In this document: in pieces, positions 1 to 7,941 of the stretch
Position numbering within the stretch: position 1 is the stretch's first letter
Layout of the letters: every line of letters begins with the position of its first letter
From: Paenibacillus sp.
GTDB taxonomy: Bacteria; Bacillota; Bacilli; Paenibacillales; Paenibacillaceae
Length of the DNA: 14,491 nt
NCBI GenBank assembly: GCA_029256665.1
Contig: JAQSXN010000019.1
Span: 1-14,491, forward strand
Reading direction: 5' to 3'
Position numbers and translations under genes: made by a program
The notes under the pieces: generated by a model
What the model was told of the DNA's origin: nothing
The model's database searches: none
What the model saw: the letters and a program-made list of their open reading frames with translations, nothing else

Positions 1-430
1 TATTGCCGATAAGTATATTATGAGGCTTGATGTCCCTATGGATAATGTGATTCTGATGAGCGTGATCCAACGCGTCGCAAATTTGCACGGCTATGCGGAC
101 CGACTCTTCGGTCTGAAGCGGCGCTCTTTCTTGAATAATTTCGTTGAGGTTGTTTCCCTCCACGTATTCCATTACGATGTAGTGAATATCGTCTTCTTGC
201 CCGACGTCGTAGATGCTGACTACGTTAGGATGGGACAGCGCCGCCGCCGACTGCGCCTCGCGGCGAAACCTGCGAATAAAATCTTCGTCGCCCACGAATT
301 GCTGGCGAAGCACCTTCACCGCTACTTTGCGGTTCAGCAGCACGTCATGCGCTTTGTAAACCAGCGCCATGCCGCCTCCGCCTATGCGTGTTAATATTTC
401 ATACCGTCCTGCTAAGTCATGTCCGATCAT
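1..430 (-). CDS. prkC: Serine/threonine protein kinase PrkC, N-terminal part (runs off the left edge)
   Basis: This is the first 143 codons of a Hanks-type (eukaryotic-like) Ser/Thr kinase. The reading frame is open to the edge of the window. Visible kinase elements are the Gly-rich loop (residues 17-25, [10 protein letters not shown]), the ATP-binding lysine K39 in VAVKVL, the helix C glutamate E58, the hinge region MEYVEG (87-92), and the catalytic loop HRDIKPHN (131-138) with D133, K135 and N138. The end of the kinase domain and the transmembrane and PASTA repeats expected in PrkC lie outside the window, so full PrkC architecture is inferred. The ATG overlaps the stop of the phosphatase gene as ATGA, with GGGAGGAG 7 bases upstream, so translation is probably coupled. 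In Firmicutes, PrkC senses peptidoglycan fragments and phosphorylates growth and translation targets, and the adjacent Stp reverses this. Confidence 0.95.
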   Translation of the reverse strand, partial: MIGHDLAGRYEILTRIGGGGMALVYKAHDVLLNRKVAVKVLRQQFVGDEDFIRRFRREAQSAAALSHPNVVSIYDVGQEDDIHYIVMEYVEGNNLNEIIQERAPLQTEESVRIAVQICDALDHAHQNHIIHRDIKPHNILIGN

Positions 431-1197
431 GCACTGACTCCTCCCGCTTCGCCGGCGCGTTTCTCTTGCAGCAGCACGACCGTAATATTGTCGTCGCCCC
501 CGCCGTCGAGCGCCAGCTGAATGAGATGATCCGCCTTGTCTTCGAGGGCGAGCGCGGCATCCGCCACGACTTCGGCGATTCGTCCGTCGCTGACCATGTT
601 CGTCAAGCCGTCGCTGCACAGCAACAACACGTCCTCCTGGCGCCACTCCACCGACTGCACGTCGATCTCGACCTCCGGGTCGGTGCCGATGGCTCGCGTC
701 AACACGTTGCGCCGAGGATGATTAGCCGCTTCCTCTGCGCTGAGCTGCCCCGATCTCACTAACTCGTTGACGAGAGAATGATCCAGCGTGAGCTGTTCGA
801 TGCCGCCGGCTCCCACGCGATAGGCGCGACTGTCGCCGACATGCCCGATGACGGCCTTCCCCGGCAGCATAAGAGCCGCCACGACCGTCGTTCCCATATT
901 ATGATAACGATCGTCGCGCGAAGCCATGGCGTAGATGGTCTCGTTGGCCTCGGCGATCGCCTGACGGATCAACATCTTCCCTTCCTGCTCCGAGAACGAT
1001 TCCTTTTCGGCATGCTGTTCGAAGGCGCCTCGGAACGTATCGACGGCCGTCTGGCTGGCCACGTCGCCCGCCTGATGACCGCCCATCCCGTCCGCCACGA
1101 CGGCAATCGCGATGCCGCCGCCGAGCGAGCCTACCCAGCATTGATCTTCGTTAACCTGACGAATTCTCCCGATATTGCTTAAGGTTGCCGTTAACAA
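427..1197 (-). CDS. stp: PP2C-family serine/threonine phosphatase Stp/PrpC
   Basis: 256-residue PPM/PP2C phosphatase, a normal length for bacterial Stp/PrpC. It shows the family motifs in order: GRIRQVNED near the N-terminus (residues 10-18), VADGMGGH (34-41) with metal-binding D36 and G37, GTTVVAAL (102-109), [10 protein letters not shown] (118-127), LTRAIGTDP (166-174), CSDGLTNMV (194-202) with D196, and the terminal GDDNITVV (234-241) with D236. These aspartates hold the two-metal centre that removes phosphate from Ser/Thr, presumably on PrkC and its substrates. No signal peptide or membrane segment is visible, so it is cytoplasmic. The start is TTG: no ATG or GTG is available in frame before the stop at 1203-1201, and AGGTGA lies 6 bases upstream, inside the end of rlmN. 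It overlaps prkC by 4 bases. Confidence 0.96.
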   Translation of the reverse strand: MLTATLSNIGRIRQVNEDQCWVGSLGGGIAIAVVADGMGGHQAGDVASQTAVDTFRGAFEQHAEKESFSEQEGKMLIRQAIAEANETIYAMASRDDRYHNMGTTVVAALMLPGKAVIGHVGDSRAYRVGAGGIEQLTLDHSLVNELVRSGQLSAEEAANHPRRNVLTRAIGTDPEVEIDVQSVEWRQEDVLLLCSDGLTNMVSDGRIAEVVADAALALEDKADHLIQLALDGGGDDNITVVLLQEKRAGEAGGVSA

Positions 1198-1209
1198 CGC
1201 TCATCACCT
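1198..1209 (-). promoter_or_regulatory. Ribosome binding site that fixes the TTG start of stp
   Basis: AGGTGA at 1209-1204 is followed by a 6-base spacer and TTG at 1197. The site covers the last codon and stop of rlmN, so terminating ribosomes sit over it. An in-frame stop directly upstream rules out a longer protein, and the following residues ([18 protein letters not shown]) fit the family N-terminus. Confidence 0.75.
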
Positions 1210-2250
1210 CGTCGTAGACTCCATATGTTTGGCGCGAAGCTGGCCGCATGCGGCAGCAATGTCATGTCCTTGCTCCCGTCTGATCGTCACGTTGATACCG
1301 TTCTTGTCCAGCACGCGCTGGAACTCGAAAATATCTTCGCGAGGCGTACGGACGTAATTGCGCTCGGGCACATGGTTGACTGGGATGAGGTTGACGTGGC
1401 AGAGCAAGTCCTTCAGTACGTCGGCAAGTTCCTGCGCGTGCTCGGCCTGGTCGTTCACTCCGCCGATAAGCGCGTATTCGAACGTAATCCTTCTGCCCGT
1501 CTTCGCGATATAGTAGCGGCAGGCTTCCATTACGTCCTCGAACGGGAACCTGCGGTTGACCGGCATCAGCTTGGAGCGGAGCTTGTCGTTAGGCGCATGG
1601 ATCGAGAGGGCCAGGTTGATCTGCGTATTCTCGTCCGCGAACTTGTACATGCTCGGCACGATGCCGCTCGTCGACACCGTAATGTGCCGCTGGCCGATAT
1701 TGAGCCCCTTCTCGTGAATCATGAGACGGAGAAACGTCATCGTTGCCTCATAGTTTTCGAACGGCTCGCCCGAACCCATGATGACGATGCTCGAGACGCG
1801 ATCGCCGGTGGCATCCAGCATTTGCTGGGCCGTCACGACCTGGGCGACGATCTCGCCGGCGGTTAGATTTCGTTTGAGACCGCCCAGCGTCGACGCGCAG
1901 AACGTGCAGCCGATCCGGCAGCCGACCTGCGTCGTAACGCAGACGCTGTTGCCGTAATTGTGGCGCATGATGACCGTCTCGATCGCGTGGGCGTCGTGCA
2001 AGCCGAACAGAAACTTGACGGTTCCGTCCTTGGACTCGAATTTCGTGATCTCAGTCAGCGTAACGAATTGGAATTCGGCCTCGAGCTTGTCGCGAAGCGG
2101 CTTCGGCAAGTTGGACATGTCCTCGAAGCTCTTGACGCGCTTGACGTAGATCCAGTCGAACAGCTGATCCCCGCGGAATGCCGGCTCGCCGTTCTCCGTC
2201 ATCCACTCTTTTAATTGATCGAGCGTATAGTCATAAATAAATGGTTTCAT
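1204..2250 (-). CDS. rlmN: Dual-specificity RNA methyltransferase RlmN (23S rRNA A2503 / tRNA A37, C2 methylation)
   Basis: Radical-SAM enzyme of 348 residues, normal for the family. The CX3CX2C motif binding the 4Fe-4S cluster is [10 protein letters not shown] (C111, C115, C118). [10 protein letters not shown] motif follows, then SIHAPND in the SAM domain, and the second catalytic Cys near the C-terminus (C335 in [10 protein letters not shown]), which forms the methyl-carrying/adduct pair. By family knowledge it methylates C2 of A2503 in 23S rRNA and A37 in some tRNAs. I prefer the ATG at 2250, because AGGTG is 8 bases upstream and the protein then begins [12 protein letters not shown] at 2259 and an ATG at 2256 are in frame but lie on or next to the Shine-Dalgarno sequence. 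It stands 125 bp after rsmB and 6 bp before stp. A leader with a palindrome precedes it. Confidence 0.96.
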   Translation of the reverse strand: MKPFIYDYTLDQLKEWMTENGEPAFRGDQLFDWIYVKRVKSFEDMSNLPKPLRDKLEAEFQFVTLTEITKFESKDGTVKFLFGLHDAHAIETVIMRHNYGNSVCVTTQVGCRIGCTFCASTLGGLKRNLTAGEIVAQVVTAQQMLDATGDRVSSIVIMGSGEPFENYEATMTFLRLMIHEKGLNIGQRHITVSTSGIVPSMYKFADENTQINLALSIHAPNDKLRSKLMPVNRRFPFEDVMEACRYYIAKTGRRITFEYALIGGVNDQAEHAQELADVLKDLLCHVNLIPVNHVPERNYVRTPREDIFEFQRVLDKNGINVTIRREQGHDIAAACGQLRAKHMESTTR

Positions 2251-2333
2251 CTTCATCACACCTGTATCTGCAAAGTAGACGGCTCCGCCGCCGGAACCTT
2301 GGTTCCAAGCGTTTCCTTCGCCGTCGTCGATTC

Positions 2334-2358
2334 ATTTTACCACAAACGCCCATGTCAA
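2334..2358 (-). promoter_or_regulatory. Weak candidate promoter ahead of rlmN
   Basis: A perfect -35 hexamer TTGACA (2358-2353) lies just after the rsmB stop, and TAAAAT (2339-2334) follows. The spacer is only 13 bp, well short of the usual 17. At a 17-bp spacing the hexamer is the poor ATGAAT. An internal promoter for rlmN-stp-prkC is therefore possible but not supported by good spacing. Confidence 0.25.
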
Positions 2359-2375
2359 GCCATAAGAGGGCCCGA

Positions 2376-3926
2376 TCACGACTTTCTGACCATCCTGGCG
2401 ATAAAGAAGCCGTCGCTGCCGAAATGCTGCGGAAGCAATTGAAGCCGTCCGTCGAAATCGGCTCCGACGGCGCCGGCAAGGCGCAAAGTCCCCAGCAGCT
2501 CGGCCGGCCATTCGGCATCCAGCGCGAACTCCGGGTGGCCTTGCAGGAACGCCTCGATCTGACGTTCGTTTTCTTCCCGCTCGATCGTGCAAGTGCTGTA
2601 TACGAGCGCTCCTCCCGGCTTGACCAAATCGCATACCGCGTCCAGCAGCTTCCGCTGAACGGCGCCGATCTCCGCGATGTCTCCCTCGGTTTTGGTCCAT
2701 TTGATCTCCGGCTTGCGCCGAATGACGCCAAAGCCCGAACATGGAGCGTCCAGCAGAACGGCATCCATGGAACCGGGCGCGAACCGTTCGGACAGCGTCG
2801 CCGCATCGCCTGTCACGGCTTCGACGTTGCGCAGCTTTAGCCGCTCCGTCTGCTGAACGATAAGCTCGCGCTTATGGGCATGCAGATCGTTAGCCCATAT
2901 CTTGCCCTTGCCTTCCATGAGCTCCGCCATATGCGCGCTCTTGCCGCCTGGCGCCGCGCAGCAATCCAGCACCTTCATGCCCGCCTTGGGCTGCACGACT
3001 TCCGCCACGAGCATGGAACTTTCGTCCTGAAGAGACCAGCGTCCCGCCTTGAAGCCGTCCATGTCGGCCAAATTGCCGCCGGACTCCACGACGATCCCTG
3101 CCGGCGCGAGCGCCGACGGCTCCGCTTGCAGACCTTCGGCCTTAAGCAGCTCCAGCAGCTCCTCTCGGCTGCCTTGCAGCGTATTGGCGCGTATGCTCGC
3201 GTGCGGCGAACGATTGCCCGCCTCACAGATCGTTTCCGCTCCGTCAATGCCGTAGACATCGGCCCAGCGGCGAACGAGCCATTCCGGATAGGAGTGTCGC
3301 AGCGCGACCGTCGCAACGGGATCGGCGAGCTGAATCGCGGATGGCGTCAGCTCGGCGCGATTGCGATCCAGACTTCGCAGCACGCCGTTGACCATGCCGG
3401 ATATGCCGGCATGGCCCCGTCGTTTCGCGATGGTGACCGCTTCGTTGACCGCGGCATGCGCCGGAATGCGATCCAAGTACAGCAGCTGGTATGCGCTAAG
3501 CCGGAGCAATTGATGCACCCAAGCTTGGAGCTTAGAGACGCCTTTGGCGACGTAGCGGTCCAGCCAATAATCCAGCGTCGCCTGCCTGCCGATCGTGCCG
3601 TACACGAGCTCCGTCGCGAGCGCTGCGTCCGGTCTCGACAGACCGGCGTCCTGCAAGGCGCGATTGAGCTGCAGGTTGCTGTAAGCCCCGCTTCCCGCGA
3701 CCTTCGTCAAAATGTCGAGCGCGAGCTCGCGCGGCGACACTGCGCGGCGCGGGGCTTGAGATGCGCCGGCGCGGGCGTTGTTCCCCACTCCGCCCCGTCC
3801 TGGCGCTCGCGCGCCGCCCTGCTTAACGCCTCCGGCGGCATGTCCGCCCGGACGCCGCTTCCCGCCGCCGTTCCCGGATTTGCTTGCCCCCGTACGTCCT
3901 CCGCCTGCGCCAGGACCGCCGCTCAT
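2376..3926 (-). CDS. rsmB: 16S rRNA (cytosine-967 C5)-methyltransferase RsmB
   Basis: 516-residue RsmB/Sun-type methyltransferase. Residues 1-63 are a Gly/Arg/Ala-rich, probably disordered extension. A NusB-like RNA-binding domain covers roughly 64-195 (RELALDIL onward). The Rossmann methyltransferase domain has the SAM-binding motif LDCCAAPGGKS (320-330), motif IV DAPCSG (393-398, C396) and the STCTIE motif with the catalytic C446. It uses SAM to methylate C5 of C967 in 16S rRNA, by family knowledge. An upstream in-frame extension to 4175 exists but lies wholly inside fmt. The ATG at 3926 overlaps the fmt stop as ATGA and has AAGGAG 7 bases upstream, so I chose it. Typical family members are about 430-450 residues; the N-terminal extension accounts for the extra length. 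Confidence 0.95.
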   Translation of the reverse strand: MSGGPGAGGGRTGASKSGNGGGKRRPGGHAAGGVKQGGARAPGRGGVGNNARAGASQAPRRAVSPRELALDILTKVAGSGAYSNLQLNRALQDAGLSRPDAALATELVYGTIGRQATLDYWLDRYVAKGVSKLQAWVHQLLRLSAYQLLYLDRIPAHAAVNEAVTIAKRRGHAGISGMVNGVLRSLDRNRAELTPSAIQLADPVATVALRHSYPEWLVRRWADVYGIDGAETICEAGNRSPHASIRANTLQGSREELLELLKAEGLQAEPSALAPAGIVVESGGNLADMDGFKAGRWSLQDESSMLVAEVVQPKAGMKVLDCCAAPGGKSAHMAELMEGKGKIWANDLHAHKRELIVQQTERLKLRNVEAVTGDAATLSERFAPGSMDAVLLDAPCSGFGVIRRKPEIKWTKTEGDIAEIGAVQRKLLDAVCDLVKPGGALVYSTCTIEREENERQIEAFLQGHPEFALDAEWPAELLGTLRLAGAVGADFDGRLQLLPQHFGSDGFFIARMVRKS

Positions 3927-4912
3927 GACTCGGCTCCTTCGCCGCCGAAGAGCGTCCCGGCCTCGAGCCTGGCGCCCTTCAGCCACTCCGCGGCGCTCAT
4001 CGCGCGTTTGCCTGCAGGCTGAATCTCCGTGAGCAGCAGCTTGCCTTCGCCGGTCTGCACGACGATGCCGCCCGCGCCAGCCTCGATGACCGTGCCGGGC
4101 AGCGCGCCGCCTGCTTGGCCCGCGGTCCCGGCTCCACTGCTGACGGAAGCCGTTTTGCCGCCCGCCACCTCGCACGAACGCACTTTAAACACTTCGCCGC
4201 CCAGGTACGTGAACGCGCCGGCCATCGGCGACAGCCCTCTGACTTGGTTAAACAGCTCTCGCGCGGATTTGTTCCAATCCATACGTTCGTCTTCCCGCGT
4301 CAGATTAGGGGCGTACGTAGCTTCCGCGTCGTTCTGAGCCACCGACTTCGCCGTGCCGTCGATGATCGACGGCAGCGTCTCGCCTAGCAGCTTCGCGCCG
4401 GCAAGGCTGAGTTTCTCGAACATCGTGCCCGACGTATCCTCGTCCCCGATCGGCAGCTCGATGACGCTGATCATATCGCCGGTATCAAGCCCTTCGGCCA
4501 TATACATGATTGTCACGCCGGTCTTCGCCTCGCCGTTTATAATCGACCGCTGAATCGGCGCGCCGCCGCGATACTTGGGCAGCAGCGAGCCATGCACGTT
4601 AATGCAGCCGAGACGGGGAATATCCAATACCGCCTTGGGCAAAATCTGGCCGTATGCCGCCGTCACGATCAGCTCCGGCGCGAGCTCGCGGATCGCCTCG
4701 ACAGCTTCCGCGCTCCTCATCCGCTCCGGCTGCAGCACCGGCAAACCAAGAGACAACGCCGCCTCCTTAACGGGCGGCGGCGTCAACGTTTTTTTGCGTC
4801 CTTTGGGCCGATCCGGCTGCGTCACGACGGCCGCGATTTCGTAACCGCTCTCCGACAGCAAACGCAGAGAAGGGACGGCGAATTCCGGCGTCCCCATAAA
4901 TACGATACGCAT
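3923..4912 (-). CDS. fmt: Methionyl-tRNA formyltransferase
   Basis: 329-residue Fmt, which transfers formyl from 10-formyl-tetrahydrofolate to Met-tRNA(fMet) for start of translation. The N-terminal formyltransferase domain starts MRIVFMGTPEFAVPSL. It contains the catalytic triad N105 and H107 (INVHGSLLP) and D143 (GLDTGDM), nearly the same positions as in E. coli Fmt, and the loop YRGGAPIQ. The C-terminal tRNA-binding domain starts near residue 205 and carries a Gly/Ala/Ser-rich insert at about 251-272. The ATG at 4912 gives the conserved N-terminus; a TTG one codon upstream is also in frame. It follows the def stop by only 3 bp and overlaps rsmB by 4. Pairing with def is the classic arrangement: Fmt adds the formyl group that Def later removes. 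Confidence 0.97.
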   Translation of the reverse strand: MRIVFMGTPEFAVPSLRLLSESGYEIAAVVTQPDRPKGRKKTLTPPPVKEAALSLGLPVLQPERMRSAEAVEAIRELAPELIVTAAYGQILPKAVLDIPRLGCINVHGSLLPKYRGGAPIQRSIINGEAKTGVTIMYMAEGLDTGDMISVIELPIGDEDTSGTMFEKLSLAGAKLLGETLPSIIDGTAKSVAQNDAEATYAPNLTREDERMDWNKSARELFNQVRGLSPMAGAFTYLGGEVFKVRSCEVAGGKTASVSSGAGTAGQAGGALPGTVIEAGAGGIVVQTGEGKLLLTEIQPAGKRAMSAAEWLKGARLEAGTLFGGEGAES

Positions 4913-4915
4913 CAA

Positions 4916-5401
4916 TTATTCGCCGCCTTTTTTTGGTCTGTCGGATATATCGTAGATGCTCTCGGCGAGATCCGTGAACAGAATGCCGTTCAAGTGGTCC
5001 ACCTCGTGCTGGAACGCGCGCGCGAAGTAGCCCGAAGCGTTAACCGTTATCGGCTCTCCGTCGCTGTTCTGCCCCTTCACGACGATCCGGTCCGCGCGGC
5101 GCACCTCGCCGTTCAGATTCGGGATGCTGAGGCAGCCTTCCGGGCCGAGCTGCTCGCCCTCTTGTTCGACGATGACGGGGTTCACCATCTCGACGAGACC
5201 GTTCTCGTCGCCCACGTCCACGACGATGACCCGCTTGGAGATGCCGATCTGCGGCGCGGCGAGACCGACGCCTTCCGCGTCGTACATCGTCGCGGCCATA
5301 TCCTTCAGCAGTTTCTTGAGGTTAGGGTTGAACTTCGTTACTTCCGCCGCGATTTCGCGCAATACCGGATCCGGTTCCTTCACGATTAATCTGATGCCCA
5401 T
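4916..5401 (-). CDS. def: Peptide deformylase
   Basis: 161-residue peptide deformylase that removes the formyl group from the N-terminal methionine of new proteins at the ribosome exit. All three family motifs are intact: GVGLAAPQIG (44-53), EGCLSIP (88-94) with the metal-binding C90, and QHEVDHLNG (131-139) with metal ligands H132 and H136 and catalytic E133. The length and EGCLSIP suggest a short type 1 enzyme like the E. coli one rather than the longer type 2 enzyme of Gram-positives, although both occur in Firmicutes. The ATG has AAAGGA about 10 bases upstream. It sits 41 bp after priA and immediately before fmt. Confidence 0.97.
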   Translation of the reverse strand: MGIRLIVKEPDPVLREIAAEVTKFNPNLKKLLKDMAATMYDAEGVGLAAPQIGISKRVIVVDVGDENGLVEMVNPVIVEQEGEQLGPEGCLSIPNLNGEVRRADRIVVKGQNSDGEPITVNASGYFARAFQHEVDHLNGILFTDLAESIYDISDRPKKGGE

Positions 5402-5442
5402 GCAAATACCATCCTTTTCTTTTCTAATCCTATGGTGTTAGA

Positions 5443-7941
5443 TCAAATAATGACTTGCGGGTCCACATCCACGCTAAACAGGATTCTCCGCTGCGGAGGC
5501 GCCTCCTCGAAGGACTTCAGCGCGCGGCGAATAAGCGCGGATACGTCGATGCTACCCCGATATTTTACCACACATTGAAAACGGTAGCGATCTTTCATTC
5601 TAGGAATCGACGACGCGACGGGTCCAAGCACCTCCAGCGTCCTCGGCATGCCCGACGCCAGCGGCAAGAGAACCCCCTCGTGCTCCGCCAGCTCGCGCAG
5701 CTCGCGCGCGAAGGCTTCGCTCGTGGACGAGAGCAGCGCCAGCTGCTCGTGGGACATCGTCACCAGCACGAGCCGGCAATAGGGCGGATACCCCATGACG
5801 GAGCGATGGCGGAGCTCCTCCCGCAAGAAGGCTGCATAATCGTGCCCCTGGGCCGTTGTTATCGCGTAATGTTCCGGCGCGTAGCTTTGCACGATAACTT
5901 CGCCCTTCAGCTCATGTCTCCCCGCCCGGCCGGCAACCTGCGTCAGCAATTGGAACGTGCGCTCCGCCGCGCGGAAGTCGGGGAGATGCAGCGAAGTGTC
6001 CGCCGCGATCACGCCCACTAATGTAACATACGGAAAGTCGAGCCCTTTTGCCACCATCTGCGTCCCGAGCAGCACGTCGGCTTGCCGATCGCCGAATTGC
6101 TTCAAGAGTTTCTCGTGCGCATGCTTTTCCGACGTCGTGTCCACGTCCATCCGGATGACGCGGATGCCGGGAAACAGCTTGGCGAGCTCCTCCTCCACGC
6201 GCTGCGTGCCCGTGCCGAAGTACCGGATATGCTCGCTTTCGCAGGACGGGCATTTCGCGGGAGCTCCCTCCGCATGACCGCAATAATGACAGCGCAGTAC
6301 GCGAGACTTCTGGTGGTAGGTAAGCGAAATATCGCAATGAGGGCAGGTCGAGGTGAAACCGCAGGAACGGCACATCACGAAGGTGGAATAGCCTCGCCGG
6401 TTCAGCAAAAGCACCGATTGCTCTCCTCGCTCCAGCCGGGCAAGCAGCGCCTCGTGCAGCAACCGGCTGAACATGGAGCGGTTGCCTTCGCGAAGTTCCT
6501 CGCGCATGTCGACGACCGCCACCTCGGGCAGAGGCCTACCGCCCACGCGATCCGGCATGGGAAGCAGCGACGGAGCGGATGGCATCCCATCGGCAGACGG
6601 AGCGGAACCGCGGCTCGCCGCGGCGTACGACTCCAGCGAGGGCGTAGCGGAGCCTAACACGACGATGGCGCCATGCTGTCTCGCCCTGCGCACTGCCACG
6701 TCTCTCGCATGGTATTTCGGACTTTCCTCTTGTTTATAAGAAGATTCGTGTTCTTCGTCGATAATAATGAGGCCGATCCTCTCGAACGGCGCAAAAATCG
6801 CGGAGCGCGCCCCGATGGCGACCTGCGCCTTTCCGCTGCGGATTTTGCGCCATTCGTCGAACCGTTCGCCATTGGACAAGCGGCTGTGCAGCACGGCTAC
6901 CGCATCGCCGAATCGCCCTTTGAACCGCTCGACCATCTGCGGCGTAAGCGAGATCTCGGGCACGAGCACGATGGCTTGGCGTTCTTGGGCCAAGCAGATC
7001 TGGATGCTCTGCAGGTAAACCTCCGTTTTGCCGCTTCCCGTAACCCCGTGCAGCAGCATCGTATGCGGCCGCAAGGCGGCTAAAGCCTCGGCAATGGAAG
7101 CGAACACGGCCTGCTGCCCGTCCGTCAGCGGCAACGGCGACGTTCGTCCGAACTCGCGATGCGCGTATGGATCCCGTTCCTTCACGATCTCTCGCAGCTC
7201 CAGCAGCCCTTTGTCGGCCAGAGCTTTGACGCTGGCCGGCGTCACGCCGGCCGCGGCGGCAAGCGCCTGCATGGCGATCGGCCCCCCGTGCTCCAGCATA
7301 AACGCGAGCGCGTCGCGCTGCTTGCCCGCCCGCTTCGGTATGTCCTCCAGCGCGGCCGCGGCGGCTTCGGGACTCGCCGACAGAAACACCGTCTGCACCT
7401 TCCGCACGGACAACCGGTCCTTGATCGTCGATTGCTGTACGAGCGCTCCCGTGCGTAGCGCGTTCTTGACCGCGCGCGTAGCCCCTGGAAACTTCTGCAA
7501 CAGCGCCTCCAGCTTAACATGGCCGGAAGCTCCGTTCAGCCATTCGGCAATCTCCGGCGGAAGCGCGCCTTCGGCGTCCTCGTCCGTGGACCATCCGACG
7601 AATCGTTCTTCCTTGCCCTTAAGGGCCGCCGGAATCATCGCTTGCAGCGCCTGCGTCCAAGAGCAGCAATATTTTTCGCTTAGCCAACGGGACAGCTCGA
7701 TCATGTCCGGCAAGAGCGGCGGCAACGCGTCGAGCAGCTCGGCGACCGGCTTAACGCGCGCGCGGTCGACTTCAGCTTCCTCGGCGAGCGCGATCACGAA
7801 CCCTTGCAGCACCCTGCCGCCGAATGGCACGCCGACCCTGCTGCCGACTTCGATCCACTCCGACATTCCGGGCGGGACCGAATAGTCAAAAGGCCGATCC
7901 GTCTGGCGGCTCGGCACATCCACAATGACTCTTGCGATCAT
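5443..7941 (-). CDS. priA: Primosomal protein N' (replication restart 3'-5' DNA helicase PriA)
   Basis: 832-residue PriA, which recognises stalled forks and D-loops and reloads the replicative helicase. The N-terminal 3'-DNA-binding domain (about 1-105) opens MIARVIVDVPSRQTDRPFDY. Helicase motifs follow: Walker A GVTGSGKT (299-306), DEEH box (395-398), GSATPS (430-435), LLNRRGYS (512-519) and QVAGRAGR (668-675). The zinc-binding module has eight cysteines in four CX2C pairs (C524/527, C533/536, C551/554, C564/567). A low-complexity Ser/Pro/Gly stretch lies near 441-470. The start overlaps the coaBC stop as ATGA, with GGAGG 9 bases upstream inside the Gly-rich coaBC tail. The position between coaBC and def is the usual Bacillales order. 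Confidence 0.97.
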   Translation of the reverse strand: MIARVIVDVPSRQTDRPFDYSVPPGMSEWIEVGSRVGVPFGGRVLQGFVIALAEEAEVDRARVKPVAELLDALPPLLPDMIELSRWLSEKYCCSWTQALQAMIPAALKGKEERFVGWSTDEDAEGALPPEIAEWLNGASGHVKLEALLQKFPGATRAVKNALRTGALVQQSTIKDRLSVRKVQTVFLSASPEAAAAALEDIPKRAGKQRDALAFMLEHGGPIAMQALAAAAGVTPASVKALADKGLLELREIVKERDPYAHREFGRTSPLPLTDGQQAVFASIAEALAALRPHTMLLHGVTGSGKTEVYLQSIQICLAQERQAIVLVPEISLTPQMVERFKGRFGDAVAVLHSRLSNGERFDEWRKIRSGKAQVAIGARSAIFAPFERIGLIIIDEEHESSYKQEESPKYHARDVAVRRARQHGAIVVLGSATPSLESYAAASRGSAPSADGMPSAPSLLPMPDRVGGRPLPEVAVVDMREELREGNRSMFSRLLHEALLARLERGEQSVLLLNRRGYSTFVMCRSCGFTSTCPHCDISLTYHQKSRVLRCHYCGHAEGAPAKCPSCESEHIRYFGTGTQRVEEELAKLFPGIRVIRMDVDTTSEKHAHEKLLKQFGDRQADVLLGTQMVAKGLDFPYVTLVGVIAADTSLHLPDFRAAERTFQLLTQVAGRAGRHELKGEVIVQSYAPEHYAITTAQGHDYAAFLREELRHRSVMGYPPYCRLVLVTMSHEQLALLSSTSEAFARELRELAEHEGVLLPLASGMPRTLEVLGPVASSIPRMKDRYRFQCVVKYRGSIDVSALIRRALKSFEEAPPQRRILFSVDVDPQVII

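Noticed and set aside
2874..4022. Plus-strand open frame (382 codons) antisense to rsmB
   Set aside because: Shadow of rsmB, with no motif and no ribosome binding site; composition follows the opposite strand's codon bias.
3927..4175. Longer RsmB start at 4175
   Set aside because: The extra 83 codons lie inside fmt in another frame and are Arg-rich shadow sequence; the ATG at 3926 with AAGGAG and ATGA overlap is better.
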